Of a stretch of 64,000 nt of DNA, positions 51,384-60,976 are shown one piece after another. The notes beneath the pieces were generated by a model, which worked only from the letters and a program-made list of their open reading frames with translations, made no database searches and had not been told where the DNA came from. Both the position numbers and the translations under genes were made by a program. The first letter of the stretch is position 1. Each line of letters begins with the position of its first letter. Source of the stretch: Enterococcus_C asini_A (GTDB lineage: Bacteria; Bacillota; Bacilli; Lactobacillales; Enterococcaceae); assembly GCF_031928785.1 (NCBI RefSeq), contig NZ_JARQAL010000006.1; one strand, given 5' to 3'.

Positions 51384-52583
51384 TTATTCCGCTAACAATC
51401 CCAGCTCTTCTTTCCAACTCAAGACCCGCAACACCGAAGCATCCAAATCTTCTTCGCTGTAGGTCCCCTCTTCTAGGGCTTGTAAGACATAAGGAATCTG
51501 ACTGGCATAAGTGGAAGACAAAATCAGATCATTGCCAGCTTGAAGGGCCTTTAACCCCGCTTCTTCTTGGGAAATAAAATTCGCCAAACCGGCCATATCC
51601 ATATCGTCGGTCATCACCACGCCATCAAAGCCCAGTTCCTCTCGCAACAGTTCATGGACGGGCTGAGAAATCGAAGCCGGCAAGCTAGGATCAATGGCAT
51701 TGACGATATTATGAGACACCAAAATACTATCCACGCCGGCTTCAATCCCCGCTTTAAATGGAATCAAATCATTGTTTTCCAATTCCTCTAAGCTCCGAGT
51801 ATCGGTGACGATTTCAGTATGGGAATCTTGATTGTTGCCGTAGCCAGGAAAATGTTTCAAAGTCGAACCAGAGCCGGCTTCTTTTAAGGCTTTGACTACC
51901 GTTGTCACATATTGAGCCGTACCTTGGGCATCTTGGCCAATGGTTCGGTCATAAATAAATGCATTGGGGTCGGTGGCTACGTCAGCGATAGGGAATAAAC
52001 CGGCGCTGATGCCCAGATTTTTCAGCGTTGCGGCTTTCTCTTTTGTATCCGTAGTAATCGCATCCCAGCCGCCTTGGGCATATAGCGCTTGAGGCGATTG
52101 GAACGGGGCTGCCACTAAGTTTTGATTGTTGCTCACCCGTGTCACTGTGCCCCCTTCTTCATCAGCGGCAATTAACATGGGCACTTGACTAGCCTCTTGG
52201 AAAGAGTTCACCAGCGCCTGTTCTTCTTCTAAGGTCGCACTTTCCACATCCCGACCAAAGAGCAAGTAGCCCCCGAGATGATATTGTTGAATATCTGCCA
52301 CTGCATTACTTTCCGGTACTCGAGCCAAAAAGAGTTGCCCGACTTTTTCTTCAGTGGTCATTTGTTCTAGCATGTCTTCTAAATTGTTTGTTTCCTCTGC
52401 AGTATCGCTGCTTTGAGGGGTACTCTTACTTGGGACTACCGTACTTTGCGTGGTTTCCTGATTTTTTTCACTGCTTGATTTCGTAGATGGGCCACCAAAA
52501 TCCGTAAACACAGTCAGCGCTACCACCGCACCCACCACAATCACCGAAGCGATACCAAGCATCGTATAGGTTCTTTTCTTCAT
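51384..52583 (-). CDS. Membrane-anchored GH3 beta-N-acetylhexosaminidase (NagZ-like)
   Basis: 399 residues. An N-terminal membrane helix (about 7-28), a Ser/Thr linker (30-65), then the GH3 barrel. KHFPGYGN with DSH (about residue 244) is the NagZ-specific loop that supplies the catalytic His; TDDMDM (about 324) carries the Asp nucleophile. No Cys lipobox, so it is held by the helix outside the cell. It probably removes GlcNAc from muropeptides, feeding the salvage locus at 9632-17568. Confidence 0.85.
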   Translation of the reverse strand: MKKRTYTMLGIASVIVVGAVVALTVFTDFGGPSTKSSSEKNQETTQSTVVPSKSTPQSSDTAEETNNLEDMLEQMTTEEKVGQLFLARVPESNAVADIQQYHLGGYLLFGRDVESATLEEEQALVNSFQEASQVPMLIAADEEGGTVTRVSNNQNLVAAPFQSPQALYAQGGWDAITTDTKEKAATLKNLGISAGLFPIADVATDPNAFIYDRTIGQDAQGTAQYVTTVVKALKEAGSGSTLKHFPGYGNNQDSHTEIVTDTRSLEELENNDLIPFKAGIEAGVDSILVSHNIVNAIDPSLPASISQPVHELLREELGFDGVVMTDDMDMAGLANFISQEEAGLKALQAGNDLILSSTYASQIPYVLQALEEGTYSEEDLDASVLRVLSWKEELGLLAE

Positions 52584-52736
52584 ATTATCCTCTCCAAACT
52601 TCCTTCACTCACGCTTAAGGATACCATATTCTTGGTAAAAAATAGACGGAAAAGCTGCGAAAACTACCCGCAATTTCCGCTACTGACTCCCGGTACGCTA
52701 GTTTACTCCCCTTCTGATTTATCTCTGAAAACATAC

Positions 52737-52769
52737 AAAAAGCCCCGATTGCAAAACAATCGAGGCGTA
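52737..52769 (-). terminator. Terminator of folT
   Basis: CGATTG/CAATCG core with GCC.../GGC extension around a CAAAA loop; T run on the minus strand. Confidence 0.85.
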
Positions 52770-52798
52770 AGCGTTTGGGATGAGTTCACGCAGGAAAA

Positions 52799-53332
52799 TT
52801 ACTTCGTCGCAAATGCGGCAAAACGTTTGGCGAGACGTTTGTAAGGCAAGGCTTTTCCAGTGGCATAAATTAAGCCAGTTTGCACTGGTAAGAAAATCAC
52901 CGCTTTGGCTAAACGCAGGCTCCAAAAAGCCCAGTTTAACGGCATTTGATACATCAGGTGCAACCACAATGGGGTCAAAGCTAAGGTAATCAACAATGTG
53001 TTTAACAAGGTGACTAGAAACGCCCGGCTTAAGGTGACTTCTTTTTGATAGAAGAACCAGCCATACAAGGCTCCCCCAATGGCCGCGTTAATGGTAAAGC
53101 CCACAAAATAAGGCGCTTTGGCCAAAATCGCCATACCGATCACATCAGCCACACTGGCACCAATGGCCGTCCAAAACGGTCCAAAGAGCATGCCCATAAT
53201 CATCTCCGGCACAAATTGAAAACTAATTTTTAAAAAGGTGGTCTCAATGCCCAATACCCGGGACAAGACCACAATCATGGCAATCAAAAGACCCATAGTT
53301 GCCAATGACTGGGTGGTTAATTTTTGTTTCAT
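52799..53332 (-). CDS. folT: Folate ECF transporter S component FolT
   Basis: 177 residues, six membrane helices, with the FolT/ECF-S pattern (LLIAMIVVLSRVLGIET, FVPEMIMGMLFGPFWTAIGASVADVIG). It binds folate and works with the shared ECF module, not encoded here. The ATG at 53332 follows AAAGGAG by 8 nt; the upstream frame is the riboswitch. Assignment is supported by the THF riboswitch in its leader. Confidence 0.85.
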   Translation of the reverse strand: MKQKLTTQSLATMGLLIAMIVVLSRVLGIETTFLKISFQFVPEMIMGMLFGPFWTAIGASVADVIGMAILAKAPYFVGFTINAAIGGALYGWFFYQKEVTLSRAFLVTLLNTLLITLALTPLWLHLMYQMPLNWAFWSLRLAKAVIFLPVQTGLIYATGKALPYKRLAKRFAAFATK

Positions 53333-53344
53333 AACAGCATCTCC

Positions 53345-53475
53345 TTTAAGAGCTGCTACATCTGCATGCAGCGAATGCGAAAACAAAACCGCGGAACTAG
53401 TGCGCCACACCATTCCTTCGTCAAAGAGGCAACATCCCATCCTCTAAGCACTTAACGCTTCGTTTTCTACTCTGA
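53345..53475 (-). ncRNA. THF (tetrahydrofolate) riboswitch in the folT leader
   Basis: In transcript order: AGAGTAG, GCGTTAAGTG, GGGATGTTG, GACGAAGG, CCGCGGTTTT and a closing AGCTCTT. These are the conserved blocks of the folE/folT THF motif in the same order as in S. mutans. The 3' strand of the closing helix abuts AAAGGAG, so translation initiation is probably the controlled step. Confidence 0.82.
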
Positions 53476-53613
53476 ATTTGGACTTTTACATCCGCTTTTA
53501 TCTTACCACGGATGCCTAGCGGGGACAATTAGCTAGCTTCACAAACAAAGAAAATTTTCTGAAAAAAATTGCAACGAATTTTTTCGCCAGTACGTCCTTC
53601 ATCAGCAAATGCT

Positions 53614-55800
53614 TTACAGATTGATTACTTTTCCACCATCAGGAGTATCAGCAATTACCAGCCGACTATTTTTTTCCATGGACAAAACTTCAACTCCGCC
53701 ATCTATCAGTTTCACTTGGACCAGTTCTCCTAAAAGAGTCAGATGGAAGCTCATGGCTTTGATTTCTTTTGGCAAATGATTGTGGAGTTCCAAACTGTCT
53801 TTTCCCACTGACAAACCGGCAAAGCCATAAATTAAACTCAACCAACTGCCGCCCATATTGGCCGCATGAATGCCATCTTTAACATTGCCTTGTAAATCGG
53901 TAATGTCCATTAAAGCCGTGTCCATGAAGTAGCTATAGCCTTTTTCCACCTTGCCAATCCGGCTAGCTAACACGCTGAAAATCGAGCGAGACAATGAAGA
54001 ATCGTGGGTGGTGACTTTTTCATAATAGTCGTAATCTCGACTGATTTGCTCTTGGGTGTAATCTTTAGGAAAGAGCAATTCTGCAAGTAGGCTGTCGGCT
54101 TGTTTGGCCACTTGATGGCGATAGATCACCATAGGATGAAAATGCAGCAACAGTGGGTATTCTTCTTTTTTCGTATTGGCAAAGTCCCAAGGTTCTTTAT
54201 CCAAAAAGGCATCATCTTGTTTTAAGATTTTCCGACTTTGATCATAAGGTAAGATCATCTTGTCGGCAGCCCTTTGCCAAGCATTACGCTCTGCTTCGGT
54301 AATTTGGTCATCTGAGCTTGCTAATTTAGCGGCATACCACAAATTATTTTGGGCCATTTTATTGGTGTAGTAGTTGTTATTGACCATAGCAGAATATTCA
54401 TCTGGTCCAGTGACCCCATTAATGCCAAACTGGTTCTCGCCATCTTTTTTTACCCAATGGCCAAAACCAGCCCAAAAACGAGCCGTTTCGTAAATCACTT
54501 CTCGAGATTTTTCAATAAAGGCATGATCACCGGTAACTTTCTCATACAATTGAAAACCATAGGCGATATCCGCATTAATGTGGACTTGGGCGGTACCAGC
54601 TGGATAATAAGCACTGGCTTCGTTACCGTTAATCGTCCGCCAAGCAAAGAGTGCCCCTTTTTGATGAAGCTCTGCTGCTCGCTTTTTCGCAGCAGGTAAA
54701 ATACTTAAACGATACGTTAACAAGGCTTTGGCAATCTTTGGTTGGGTGTAGATAAAAAATGGCAAAAGGTACATTTCCGTATCCCAGAAATAATGCCCTT
54801 CATAACCCGGGCCGGTTAGTCCTTTAGCCGGATAGTTCGTCACGCCATCCCGTCCTGCATTTTGGAACAATTGGAATAAATTAAAGCGCAAACCTTTTTG
54901 CAATTGCCCATCCCCAGTAATTTGAATGTCACTTTTAGCCCAAAACGCTGTATACGTCTTTTTTTGAAGTGCTAGCAATTGATCAAAAGAATACCCACCA
55001 ACGGCTTTTTCAAAGTCTTCTGCGACCTTAGTTTCACTAGGTTTCTCTCCTGTAGTAAACCAAGGCGATACATAAACCAAAATATCCACAGTGGTACTTT
55101 TTCCATTTTCCAAATCACAAGTTAGCGTTCCCTCAGTTCCTAAAACTTGATCCTCCCCAGTTTGCATCACTTGAGCCAGAAGCAAGCTTTGTTGGCTATT
55201 TTGAGTTTGTAAGCAGTCATAGTCCTTAACTTTTTTTACGCTAATCGTTGTTCGGTTAGCCGCCACCCGGGGATCTAATTCTTCTGAGGCAAGTGGCGTC
55301 TCAAAATCTAAGGCTTTGGTCATGGTTAAAGCCCCACTGAAATTCAACGCTCTTAAAGTTAGTCGGCTAGCATAGACCGTTTCTTGATCCAATGAAACCA
55401 AAGACATCACCTTAAGGACCAGTTCTTTGTCATCTGTAAACGTCACCTGATAGCTTTCGGTTAAGATTCCTTGAGCCATATCTAAACTGATTGCACTACG
55501 CTTGGCGGTCGCAACTTTAGCTTTTCCCACTTGTAAATGAAGCTTGCGCAAATCTGGCAACTTCACAATAGTTTGGTGATCTGTGGCATAACCATAGGCC
55601 CACTCCCCATATTCAATGGGATGGGAATCATAAAAACCATTCACAAAAGCTCCGGGACTGCCAGCATCTTCAACTGAGGTAGAAATCACGTGAGAAGCTC
55701 GCACGCCTAAATGGCCGTTACTTAAACTAAAAACCGTTTCTTCTTGTTGTAAATTAGGGTTAGGTAAAGTTTCGTTTGTAAATAAAAACTGGTTTTCCAT
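53614..55800 (-). CDS. GH65 disaccharide phosphorylase
   Basis: 728 residues, full-length GH65: N-terminal beta-sandwich, linker, (alpha/alpha)6 barrel and a small C-terminal domain. GYEGHYFWDTEMYLLPF lies in the active site and TGPDEYS (Glu about 467) carries the catalytic acid. The family phosphorolyses maltose, trehalose, kojibiose, nigerose or trehalose-6-P. The substrate is not clear: the neighbouring PTS would deliver a phosphorylated sugar. Start at 55800 behind AGGAG. Confidence 0.88.
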   Translation of the reverse strand: MENQFLFTNETLPNPNLQQEETVFSLSNGHLGVRASHVISTSVEDAGSPGAFVNGFYDSHPIEYGEWAYGYATDHQTIVKLPDLRKLHLQVGKAKVATAKRSAISLDMAQGILTESYQVTFTDDKELVLKVMSLVSLDQETVYASRLTLRALNFSGALTMTKALDFETPLASEELDPRVAANRTTISVKKVKDYDCLQTQNSQQSLLLAQVMQTGEDQVLGTEGTLTCDLENGKSTTVDILVYVSPWFTTGEKPSETKVAEDFEKAVGGYSFDQLLALQKKTYTAFWAKSDIQITGDGQLQKGLRFNLFQLFQNAGRDGVTNYPAKGLTGPGYEGHYFWDTEMYLLPFFIYTQPKIAKALLTYRLSILPAAKKRAAELHQKGALFAWRTINGNEASAYYPAGTAQVHINADIAYGFQLYEKVTGDHAFIEKSREVIYETARFWAGFGHWVKKDGENQFGINGVTGPDEYSAMVNNNYYTNKMAQNNLWYAAKLASSDDQITEAERNAWQRAADKMILPYDQSRKILKQDDAFLDKEPWDFANTKKEEYPLLLHFHPMVIYRHQVAKQADSLLAELLFPKDYTQEQISRDYDYYEKVTTHDSSLSRSIFSVLASRIGKVEKGYSYFMDTALMDITDLQGNVKDGIHAANMGGSWLSLIYGFAGLSVGKDSLELHNHLPKEIKAMSFHLTLLGELVQVKLIDGGVEVLSMEKNSRLVIADTPDGGKVINL

Positions 55801-55864
55801 AGCGTTACTCCTATCATTTCTTTTTTCATTATTGTATCTCCCCTTTTCATAAAGGGAAAAGAAA

Positions 55865-55890
55865 ACCTCTTGAGACGTAGCCCAAGAGGT
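55865..55890 (-). terminator. Intra-operon hairpin between the PTS and GH65 genes
   Basis: ACCTCTTG/CAAGAGGT, 8-bp perfect stem, with a short T run on the minus strand. Probably partial termination that lowers GH65 expression. Confidence 0.6.
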
Positions 55891-55896
55891 ACTTGC

Positions 55897-57351
55897 TTAT
55901 TTGGCAAAACCTTTTTGAAGACCGGCTTTAGTCGATTTTGTCACATTGTTTTTTACGATTTGATCATCTTTTTGCAAAAACAAAGTCAAGACAAAAGGAA
56001 TCACTAAGGAAATCAGCATCATCAAGACACCGGCGATAATATTGGCCATTCCCTTATCTCCAGAAAAACCTAATAAGGCCATGATGCTATTTTGAGGTAC
56101 ATACAAGGTCACGTGCATAATCCCGGCAAAGCAACCGGCAATTCCGGCACCAATCACCGCTGCAATCAATGGTTTCTTGTATTTCATCGTTACCCCATAT
56201 AAAGCCGGTTCCGTAATCCCCATAATGGCAGAAACCCCAGAAGCTGTCGCTAGGGATTTAACACTCTTGTCTTTACTCTTCACGGCCACTGCCAAAGAGG
56301 CGCCCCCTTGAGCCAAGTTAGCACAAACTTGCGCTACTAAGATCAGAGATTCCGTACCCGTCGCCGCAAAAGAAGCTACAAAAATTGGGGTTAAGGCATG
56401 GTGCATCCCCGTCATGACGATAAATGGCATTAAAGCTGCTAACAATGCCACCATAATAAAACCTAGTTGTCCTTGCAATAAATTGATAAACCAAGCCAAG
56501 CCCATGCCGGCATAGTTCCCCAATGGCCCAATAACGATTAGAGCCAGTGGTGCTGTAATCAATAAGACCAAGGTTGGATTCAAAATAATTTTCAAAGCTT
56601 TCGGCGTAATCCGATCCACAAATTTTTCAATATAAGACATGATCCAAATGGTTAATAGCGCCGGAATTACCGAAGCCGCATAGCTGACTGGCTGTACTGG
56701 TATTTTTAAAAAGCTAATCCCATCTCCAGAAGCCACCCACGTAGTGAAGTTGGGATGCAATAAGACTCCTACTACGATTACCGCAATCGAGGTATTGACT
56801 TTAAACTTCCGGGAAGCAAAAACCGCTAACAAAATCGGCATAAAGTAAAAGGCGCTGTCCCCTAGAATGTCCAAAATCCGATACGTAGGTGCCTCAGGGG
56901 ACATCCAGCCAAAGGTATTGCACAGTGACAAAATAACTTTCATCATCCCAGCTGCAGTTAAAGCCGGAATCATGGGCGTCATACAGCCGGTAATGGTGTC
57001 GATGATTTTATCAAAAACACTTCGAATAGAAGAGTCAGTGGCAGATGAAACTGCGCTTTTTTCTTGAATATTGTCCTGGACATCACTTTGATCGCCATTT
57101 TGGACGCCTTGGGCTATGACCGCTTCAAAAACCTCTGATACATGAGGACCAATCACCACTTGGTATTGAGTCGGCGTGCGGTGAATGTCGATTACTCCGG
57201 CTAAATTACGCAATGCTTCATCTTGAGCTTTATCATCATCTTTTAAATGAAAACGCAGGCGAGTAGCGCAGTGCACTGCCGAATCAATATTTTGATTACC
57301 TCCTAAAAACTGAATAATGCTTTTCGCTAATTCTTGATTTGTTTGTCCCAT
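55897..57351 (-). CDS. PTS EIIBC, glucoside/sucrose (Glc) family
   Basis: 484 residues: an N-terminal EIIB domain with the phospho-Cys in HCATRLRFHL (about residue 28), then EIIC with ten helices (GMHHALTPIFVAS, GITEPALYGVTMK). No EIIA domain is attached, so it must share one. Located between the GH1 and GH65 genes. Sugar unknown; beta-glucoside or trehalose type by sequence class. Confidence 0.85.
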   Translation of the reverse strand: MGQTNQELAKSIIQFLGGNQNIDSAVHCATRLRFHLKDDDKAQDEALRNLAGVIDIHRTPTQYQVVIGPHVSEVFEAVIAQGVQNGDQSDVQDNIQEKSAVSSATDSSIRSVFDKIIDTITGCMTPMIPALTAAGMMKVILSLCNTFGWMSPEAPTYRILDILGDSAFYFMPILLAVFASRKFKVNTSIAVIVVGVLLHPNFTTWVASGDGISFLKIPVQPVSYAASVIPALLTIWIMSYIEKFVDRITPKALKIILNPTLVLLITAPLALIVIGPLGNYAGMGLAWFINLLQGQLGFIMVALLAALMPFIVMTGMHHALTPIFVASFAATGTESLILVAQVCANLAQGGASLAVAVKSKDKSVKSLATASGVSAIMGITEPALYGVTMKYKKPLIAAVIGAGIAGCFAGIMHVTLYVPQNSIMALLGFSGDKGMANIIAGVLMMLISLVIPFVLTLFLQKDDQIVKNNVTKSTKAGLQKGFAK

Positions 57352-57365
57352 TTCTCAACTCTCCT

Positions 57366-58799
57366 TTATTTTTCTAAGGCATATTTTCCGTTAGTTGCGA
57401 TTACTTGTCTGTACCAATCAAAGCTGGCTTTTTTCACACGCTGGCCAGAACCTTGCCCTTGATCGTCTTGATCCACATAAATCACACCATAGCGCTTACT
57501 GATCCGGCCTTCACTGACACTGACCAAATCAATAATTCCCCACATCAAATATCCGATCAATTCCACACCGTCTTCTTTCATAGCCGCTAGCATATTTTGC
57601 AAATGACCTTGTAAATAACTGATACGATACTCGTCATTGACCTTACCCTCTACCAACTCATCTTGGGTACCTAAGCCGTTTTCCACGATAAAAAGAGGTT
57701 TATGATAACGATCTGCCAACTGGTTTAACGTAATCCGCAAGCCCAATGGATCGTTTTGCCAAACGCTGTTGCTCTTAGGCAAATAAGGATTGCGCACGGT
57801 GGTAAAACCATTGGTGGCTACTTTATCCAAATTATCCGGATTTTTCGCCGTACAAGCGCTGGAATAATAACTAAAGGAAACAAAGTCCACGGTATTGTTT
57901 TTCAATAAGGTGAAATCTTCTGGGCAAGTCGCAAGTTTGATACCTTGTTCTTGAAAGAACGCTTTGGTATGGCGAGGATATTGGCCAAAGACTTGCACAT
58001 CCGAAAAGAATAAATTGTCTCGATCGTGTTGCCACGCCGCAAACACATCTTGAGGATCACAAGTATAAGCATAGGTTTTTCCCGCCGCCAGCATCGCTCC
58101 AAATTGAAAGTCTGGATTGATTTTTTTGCCAATTTCGATGGTTTTAGCATTGGCCACTAATTGATGGTGCCCCGCTTGATATTGAACTTGCAAAGGATTG
58201 ACCTCTTCATTAAAAACAATGCCTCCCCCAATAAAAGGAATGTGCAAGACCATGTTCATCTCATTAAAGGGAATCCAGTATTTAACTTTTTGACTAAAGT
58301 GTTCCATCACCGTTTTCGCATAATGAACGTAGCATTCCATCACTTTGCGGCTTTCCCAGCCATTGTATTTTTTTACCAAAGCCACCGGAATTTCAAAATG
58401 ACTAATGGTCACAATCGGTTCAATGTGGTATTTTTCCAATTCCCCAATCACTGCCTCATAAAAAGCCAGTCCCTCAGGATTTGCTTTCTCTTCTTCTCCT
58501 GTGGGAAACAGACGAGACCAAGAAATGGAAAAACGAAAACTGTTCAAGCCTAATTCACTTAACAAAGCGATATCTTCTTTAAAGCTATGATAAAAATCTA
58601 TTCCTTGACGGCTGGGAAAATAATCGACTTGATTTTCCAATAAAGCCGCAAAAGTTGGCTCATCAATAGGCTTTAGTCGGCTATCATTCATGGGTAAGTA
58701 ATCAAAGTTCGCCGGTAAACGTCCCCCAGCTAAAAAATTTCCTTCCGTTTGTGCAGCAGAAATCGCGCCGCCCCACAAAAAATCGGTATTTGTTCTCAA
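57366..58799 (-). CDS. GH1 6-phospho-beta-glucosidase
   Basis: About 477 residues. FLWGGAISAAQTEG opens the barrel, FNEMNMVLH holds the acid/base Glu and FIVENGLGT the nucleophile. KISKRYGVIYVD resembles the phosphate-binding loop of 6-phospho enzymes. A TTG at 58799, six nt after GAGGTG, fits the family start; the ATG at 58853 has no SD. Hydrolyses a 6-phospho-beta-glycoside imported by the PTS. Confidence 0.88.
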   Translation of the reverse strand: MRTNTDFLWGGAISAAQTEGNFLAGGRLPANFDYLPMNDSRLKPIDEPTFAALLENQVDYFPSRQGIDFYHSFKEDIALLSELGLNSFRFSISWSRLFPTGEEEKANPEGLAFYEAVIGELEKYHIEPIVTISHFEIPVALVKKYNGWESRKVMECYVHYAKTVMEHFSQKVKYWIPFNEMNMVLHIPFIGGGIVFNEEVNPLQVQYQAGHHQLVANAKTIEIGKKINPDFQFGAMLAAGKTYAYTCDPQDVFAAWQHDRDNLFFSDVQVFGQYPRHTKAFFQEQGIKLATCPEDFTLLKNNTVDFVSFSYYSSACTAKNPDNLDKVATNGFTTVRNPYLPKSNSVWQNDPLGLRITLNQLADRYHKPLFIVENGLGTQDELVEGKVNDEYRISYLQGHLQNMLAAMKEDGVELIGYLMWGIIDLVSVSEGRISKRYGVIYVDQDDQGQGSGQRVKKASFDWYRQVIATNGKYALEK

Positions 58800-58938
58800 A
58801 AGTAGCACCTCTGTATTCCAAAAATTTCTATTTTCGCTAGCGTATTTCATCATTAATCAACGACAAGGACAGTATAAGTCCAAATAAAACACTTTCATTC
58901 CCCAAAACTTGAGGTATCATTCTCAAATATTGTCATAC

Positions 58939-58983
58939 AAAAAGCTCTACCATTTTGCTAAAAATGCAAAAATAGTAGAGCGT
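58939..58983 (-). terminator. Terminator of the AraC-type regulator gene
   Basis: GCTCTAC/GTAGAGC with inner TTTTGC/GCAAAA pairing, T run on the minus strand. Confidence 0.82.
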
Positions 58984-58991
58984 TGTTATTT

Positions 58992-59852
58992 TTATTTAAT
59001 CAATTTCATTTTCTTTCGATAGTCCAAGGGAGATTGATTCATGCTCTGTTTAAACAGGCGATAGAAGGTTTTATCGCTCTCAATTCCCACTTGGCTGATG
59101 ATCTCTGACACCGAGTCTTCTGAGTGAATCAACAGCCATTTCGCTTTATCAATCCGATATTCATTTAAAAAAGTTAAAAACGTCTTGCCTGTGTTTTTTT
59201 TAAAGAATTTAGTGAAATAGTATTTACTGTAGCCGGTAAAATCTGCAATCTCCTGTAAACTCAATTTGGACTGATAGTTTTGTTCCACATATTGAAAAAT
59301 GCTGGCTAACATTTCCATAATCTCATTGCTTTGCAAAACTTGTTGAAGCTGACTAGTCTTTGCTTTAGTTTTAGGAATTTGGCGAATAATCACCACCATC
59401 AGCTCATACAATAATCCTTGAAGTTGCAATTGATAACCGGGGGTTTCCGCAAAAAATTCCTCCTCCATAGCAGTTAAAATTCCTGCCACGGCTTGGGCCA
59501 CAGCCGGCTGCCAAGCGCTACTTACTGGTTCAGCGTATTGCAGAGCCTCTTGTAAATCCAATTCTTCCAAATTAGCCAGTTGAAAAGCACTTAAATCAAA
59601 CTGAAATACAATTCGCTTACTTCCCGGAGAAGCCAGCACATAATGGATGTCCCCGCCATTGATCAACACTGACTCTCCAGCAGATAACAGATAAGGAACA
59701 TCGTTAATGCCCAGATTAATCGCTCCTTGTTCCACATAAAGTAGTTCGATTTCACGATGCCAATGAGGCGTAGTTAAAATTTTGCCGTCATTCACCAGCA
59801 CTCGAAAAGGAAATCTAGGATCCAGTTTAGGCATCTCTAAATAAATCGCCAT
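58992..59852 (-). CDS. AraC-family regulator of the disaccharide operon
   Basis: 286 residues. An N-terminal cupin-like sensor (about 15-95; HWHREIELLYVEQG, LINGGDIHYV) is followed by two C-terminal HTH motifs (about 185-285; LSLQEIADFTGYSKYYFTKF; SVSEIISQVGIESDKTFYRLFK). Adjacent to and co-directional with the GH1-PTS-GH65 genes, it probably activates them in response to the sugar. Confidence 0.85.
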   Translation of the reverse strand: MAIYLEMPKLDPRFPFRVLVNDGKILTTPHWHREIELLYVEQGAINLGINDVPYLLSAGESVLINGGDIHYVLASPGSKRIVFQFDLSAFQLANLEELDLQEALQYAEPVSSAWQPAVAQAVAGILTAMEEEFFAETPGYQLQLQGLLYELMVVIIRQIPKTKAKTSQLQQVLQSNEIMEMLASIFQYVEQNYQSKLSLQEIADFTGYSKYYFTKFFKKNTGKTFLTFLNEYRIDKAKWLLIHSEDSVSEIISQVGIESDKTFYRLFKQSMNQSPLDYRKKMKLIK

Positions 59853-59933
59853 TTGCTCACCTCATTACTAGGCTTATTATTGCTAGTATACTCAATGAGC
59901 CTCCCTTTAGCCACCCCCGTCTTTGCTATTACA

Positions 59934-59965
59934 AAAAGGCGCCTCCACAATGGAAGACGCCCTTT
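59934..59965 (-). terminator. Terminator of the niaX-like gene
   Basis: AAAGG-GCG-TCTTCC and GGA-GGCGCC-TTTTT arms with small mismatches; T run follows on the minus strand. Confidence 0.65.
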
Positions 59966-59977
59966 GATTGACTAAAT

Positions 59978-60595
59978 TTACGCTGTCACTTTTTTACTAA
60001 AAAGTTCTTTTGCTTGTCGAAAGACCGGGATGGTGAACTGCTTACTCACCGCCGCGGTTACATAATACGCGATGTTGTAATCCACCACCGAGTGAATCAA
60101 ACCACCCACACCCATTAAGACAAAGAAGAAGAAAAAGGCGCCGCCGTCATAAGTCCCGGCATTTCCTAGGTCGATAAAGTTGAAGGCCACCACCACTAAG
60201 ACTTCCGCCACCGTGTGAATTAAAGCTATCACCAAATTGTACAGTTGGAACTTCCAATTCCAAGCTTTAAACTGACCATTGACCAAAACTGTTTCCGGAT
60301 GTTTCTGCAAATACCAAGAACCCAATAATGCAAAAACGATGTGGCTGGCCGCCCGCAATGTGATGATAAAGGGCAACCCGCTTAAAGCAAAGCCAAAGGT
60401 AGTCCCCACCGCGACGATGGCCGCCAATAAGGGCGAGAAAAACATGGCAATAAATAATGGCACATGACTAGCTAACGTAAAAGATGCTGGTCCAATCACA
60501 ATTTTTGGCATCACATTGGGAATCAAAATCGCCAAGGCAATTAACAAAGCCCCCACGGTCATCTCCCGTACTGAAATCTTTTTCAAATTTTCCAC
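59978..60595 (-). CDS. niaX: ECF transporter S component, niacin NiaX-like
   Basis: 205 residues, about six membrane helices, ECF-S pattern (MTVGALLIALAILIPNVMP, GPASFTLASHVPLFIAMFFSP, GTTFGFALSGLPF). NiaX is the best match from memory; the NiaR-like palindromes at its promoter support niacin as the ligand. It needs the shared ECF ATPase/EcfT module. Confidence 0.7.
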   Translation of the reverse strand: MENLKKISVREMTVGALLIALAILIPNVMPKIVIGPASFTLASHVPLFIAMFFSPLLAAIVAVGTTFGFALSGLPFIITLRAASHIVFALLGSWYLQKHPETVLVNGQFKAWNWKFQLYNLVIALIHTVAEVLVVVAFNFIDLGNAGTYDGGAFFFFFVLMGVGGLIHSVVDYNIAYYVTAAVSKQFTIPVFRQAKELFSKKVTA

Positions 60596-60633
60596 TCCTC
60601 TTTTTTATCCAGACAGCAAGCAGCCTGCACCGA

Positions 60634-60695
60634 ACTGTCTTGACACTTAATTTTGTCTTAGTGTACCGGGAATTAGAAGAGGTGTCAAGTCACCT
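60634..60695 (-). promoter_or_regulatory. niaX promoter with two NiaR-like operators
   Basis: On the minus strand TTGACA (60688-60683), 17 bp, TACACT (60665-60660). Palindrome AGGTGTCAAGTCACCT (60680-60695) covers the -35; ACTGTCTTGACACT (60634-60647) lies just past the -10. Both contain the GTC-TT/AA-GAC core. NiaR as the repressor is inferred. Confidence 0.55.
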
Positions 60696-60923
60696 GTACA
60701 AGAAATTTTCGGAAAATGATTTCAATTTGTGGAAAGAATGCAATACAGCTTATAAGAAAGGCTGCAGTGAATGGATTACACTCGGGAAAATCAAGGAAAA
60801 AACTGATATCGATGCCCTTATCTTGCATTGGTTTTTACTTCATTTCCCAAGGAGCTAGTTTGTAAAGACGATATAGTCAGGCTGAGTATGAGAAAATCCA
60901 TCCACTCTTACTCCACGAAAAAA

Positions 60924-60945
60924 AAGGCCAGGCTGCCCTGACCTT
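60924..60945 (-). terminator. Terminator of the tatD-rnmV-rsmA operon
   Basis: AAGGCCAGG pairs with CCTGACCTT with one mismatch; eight T follow on the minus strand. Confidence 0.85.
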
Positions 60946-60976
60946 CTTACTTTTATCTTCAATTTCTTTCTTACTC

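Noticed and set aside
60484..60858. 124-codon plus-strand frame over the niaX start and promoter
   Set aside because: It overlaps the niaX coding start, its promoter and operators; no motif or SD.
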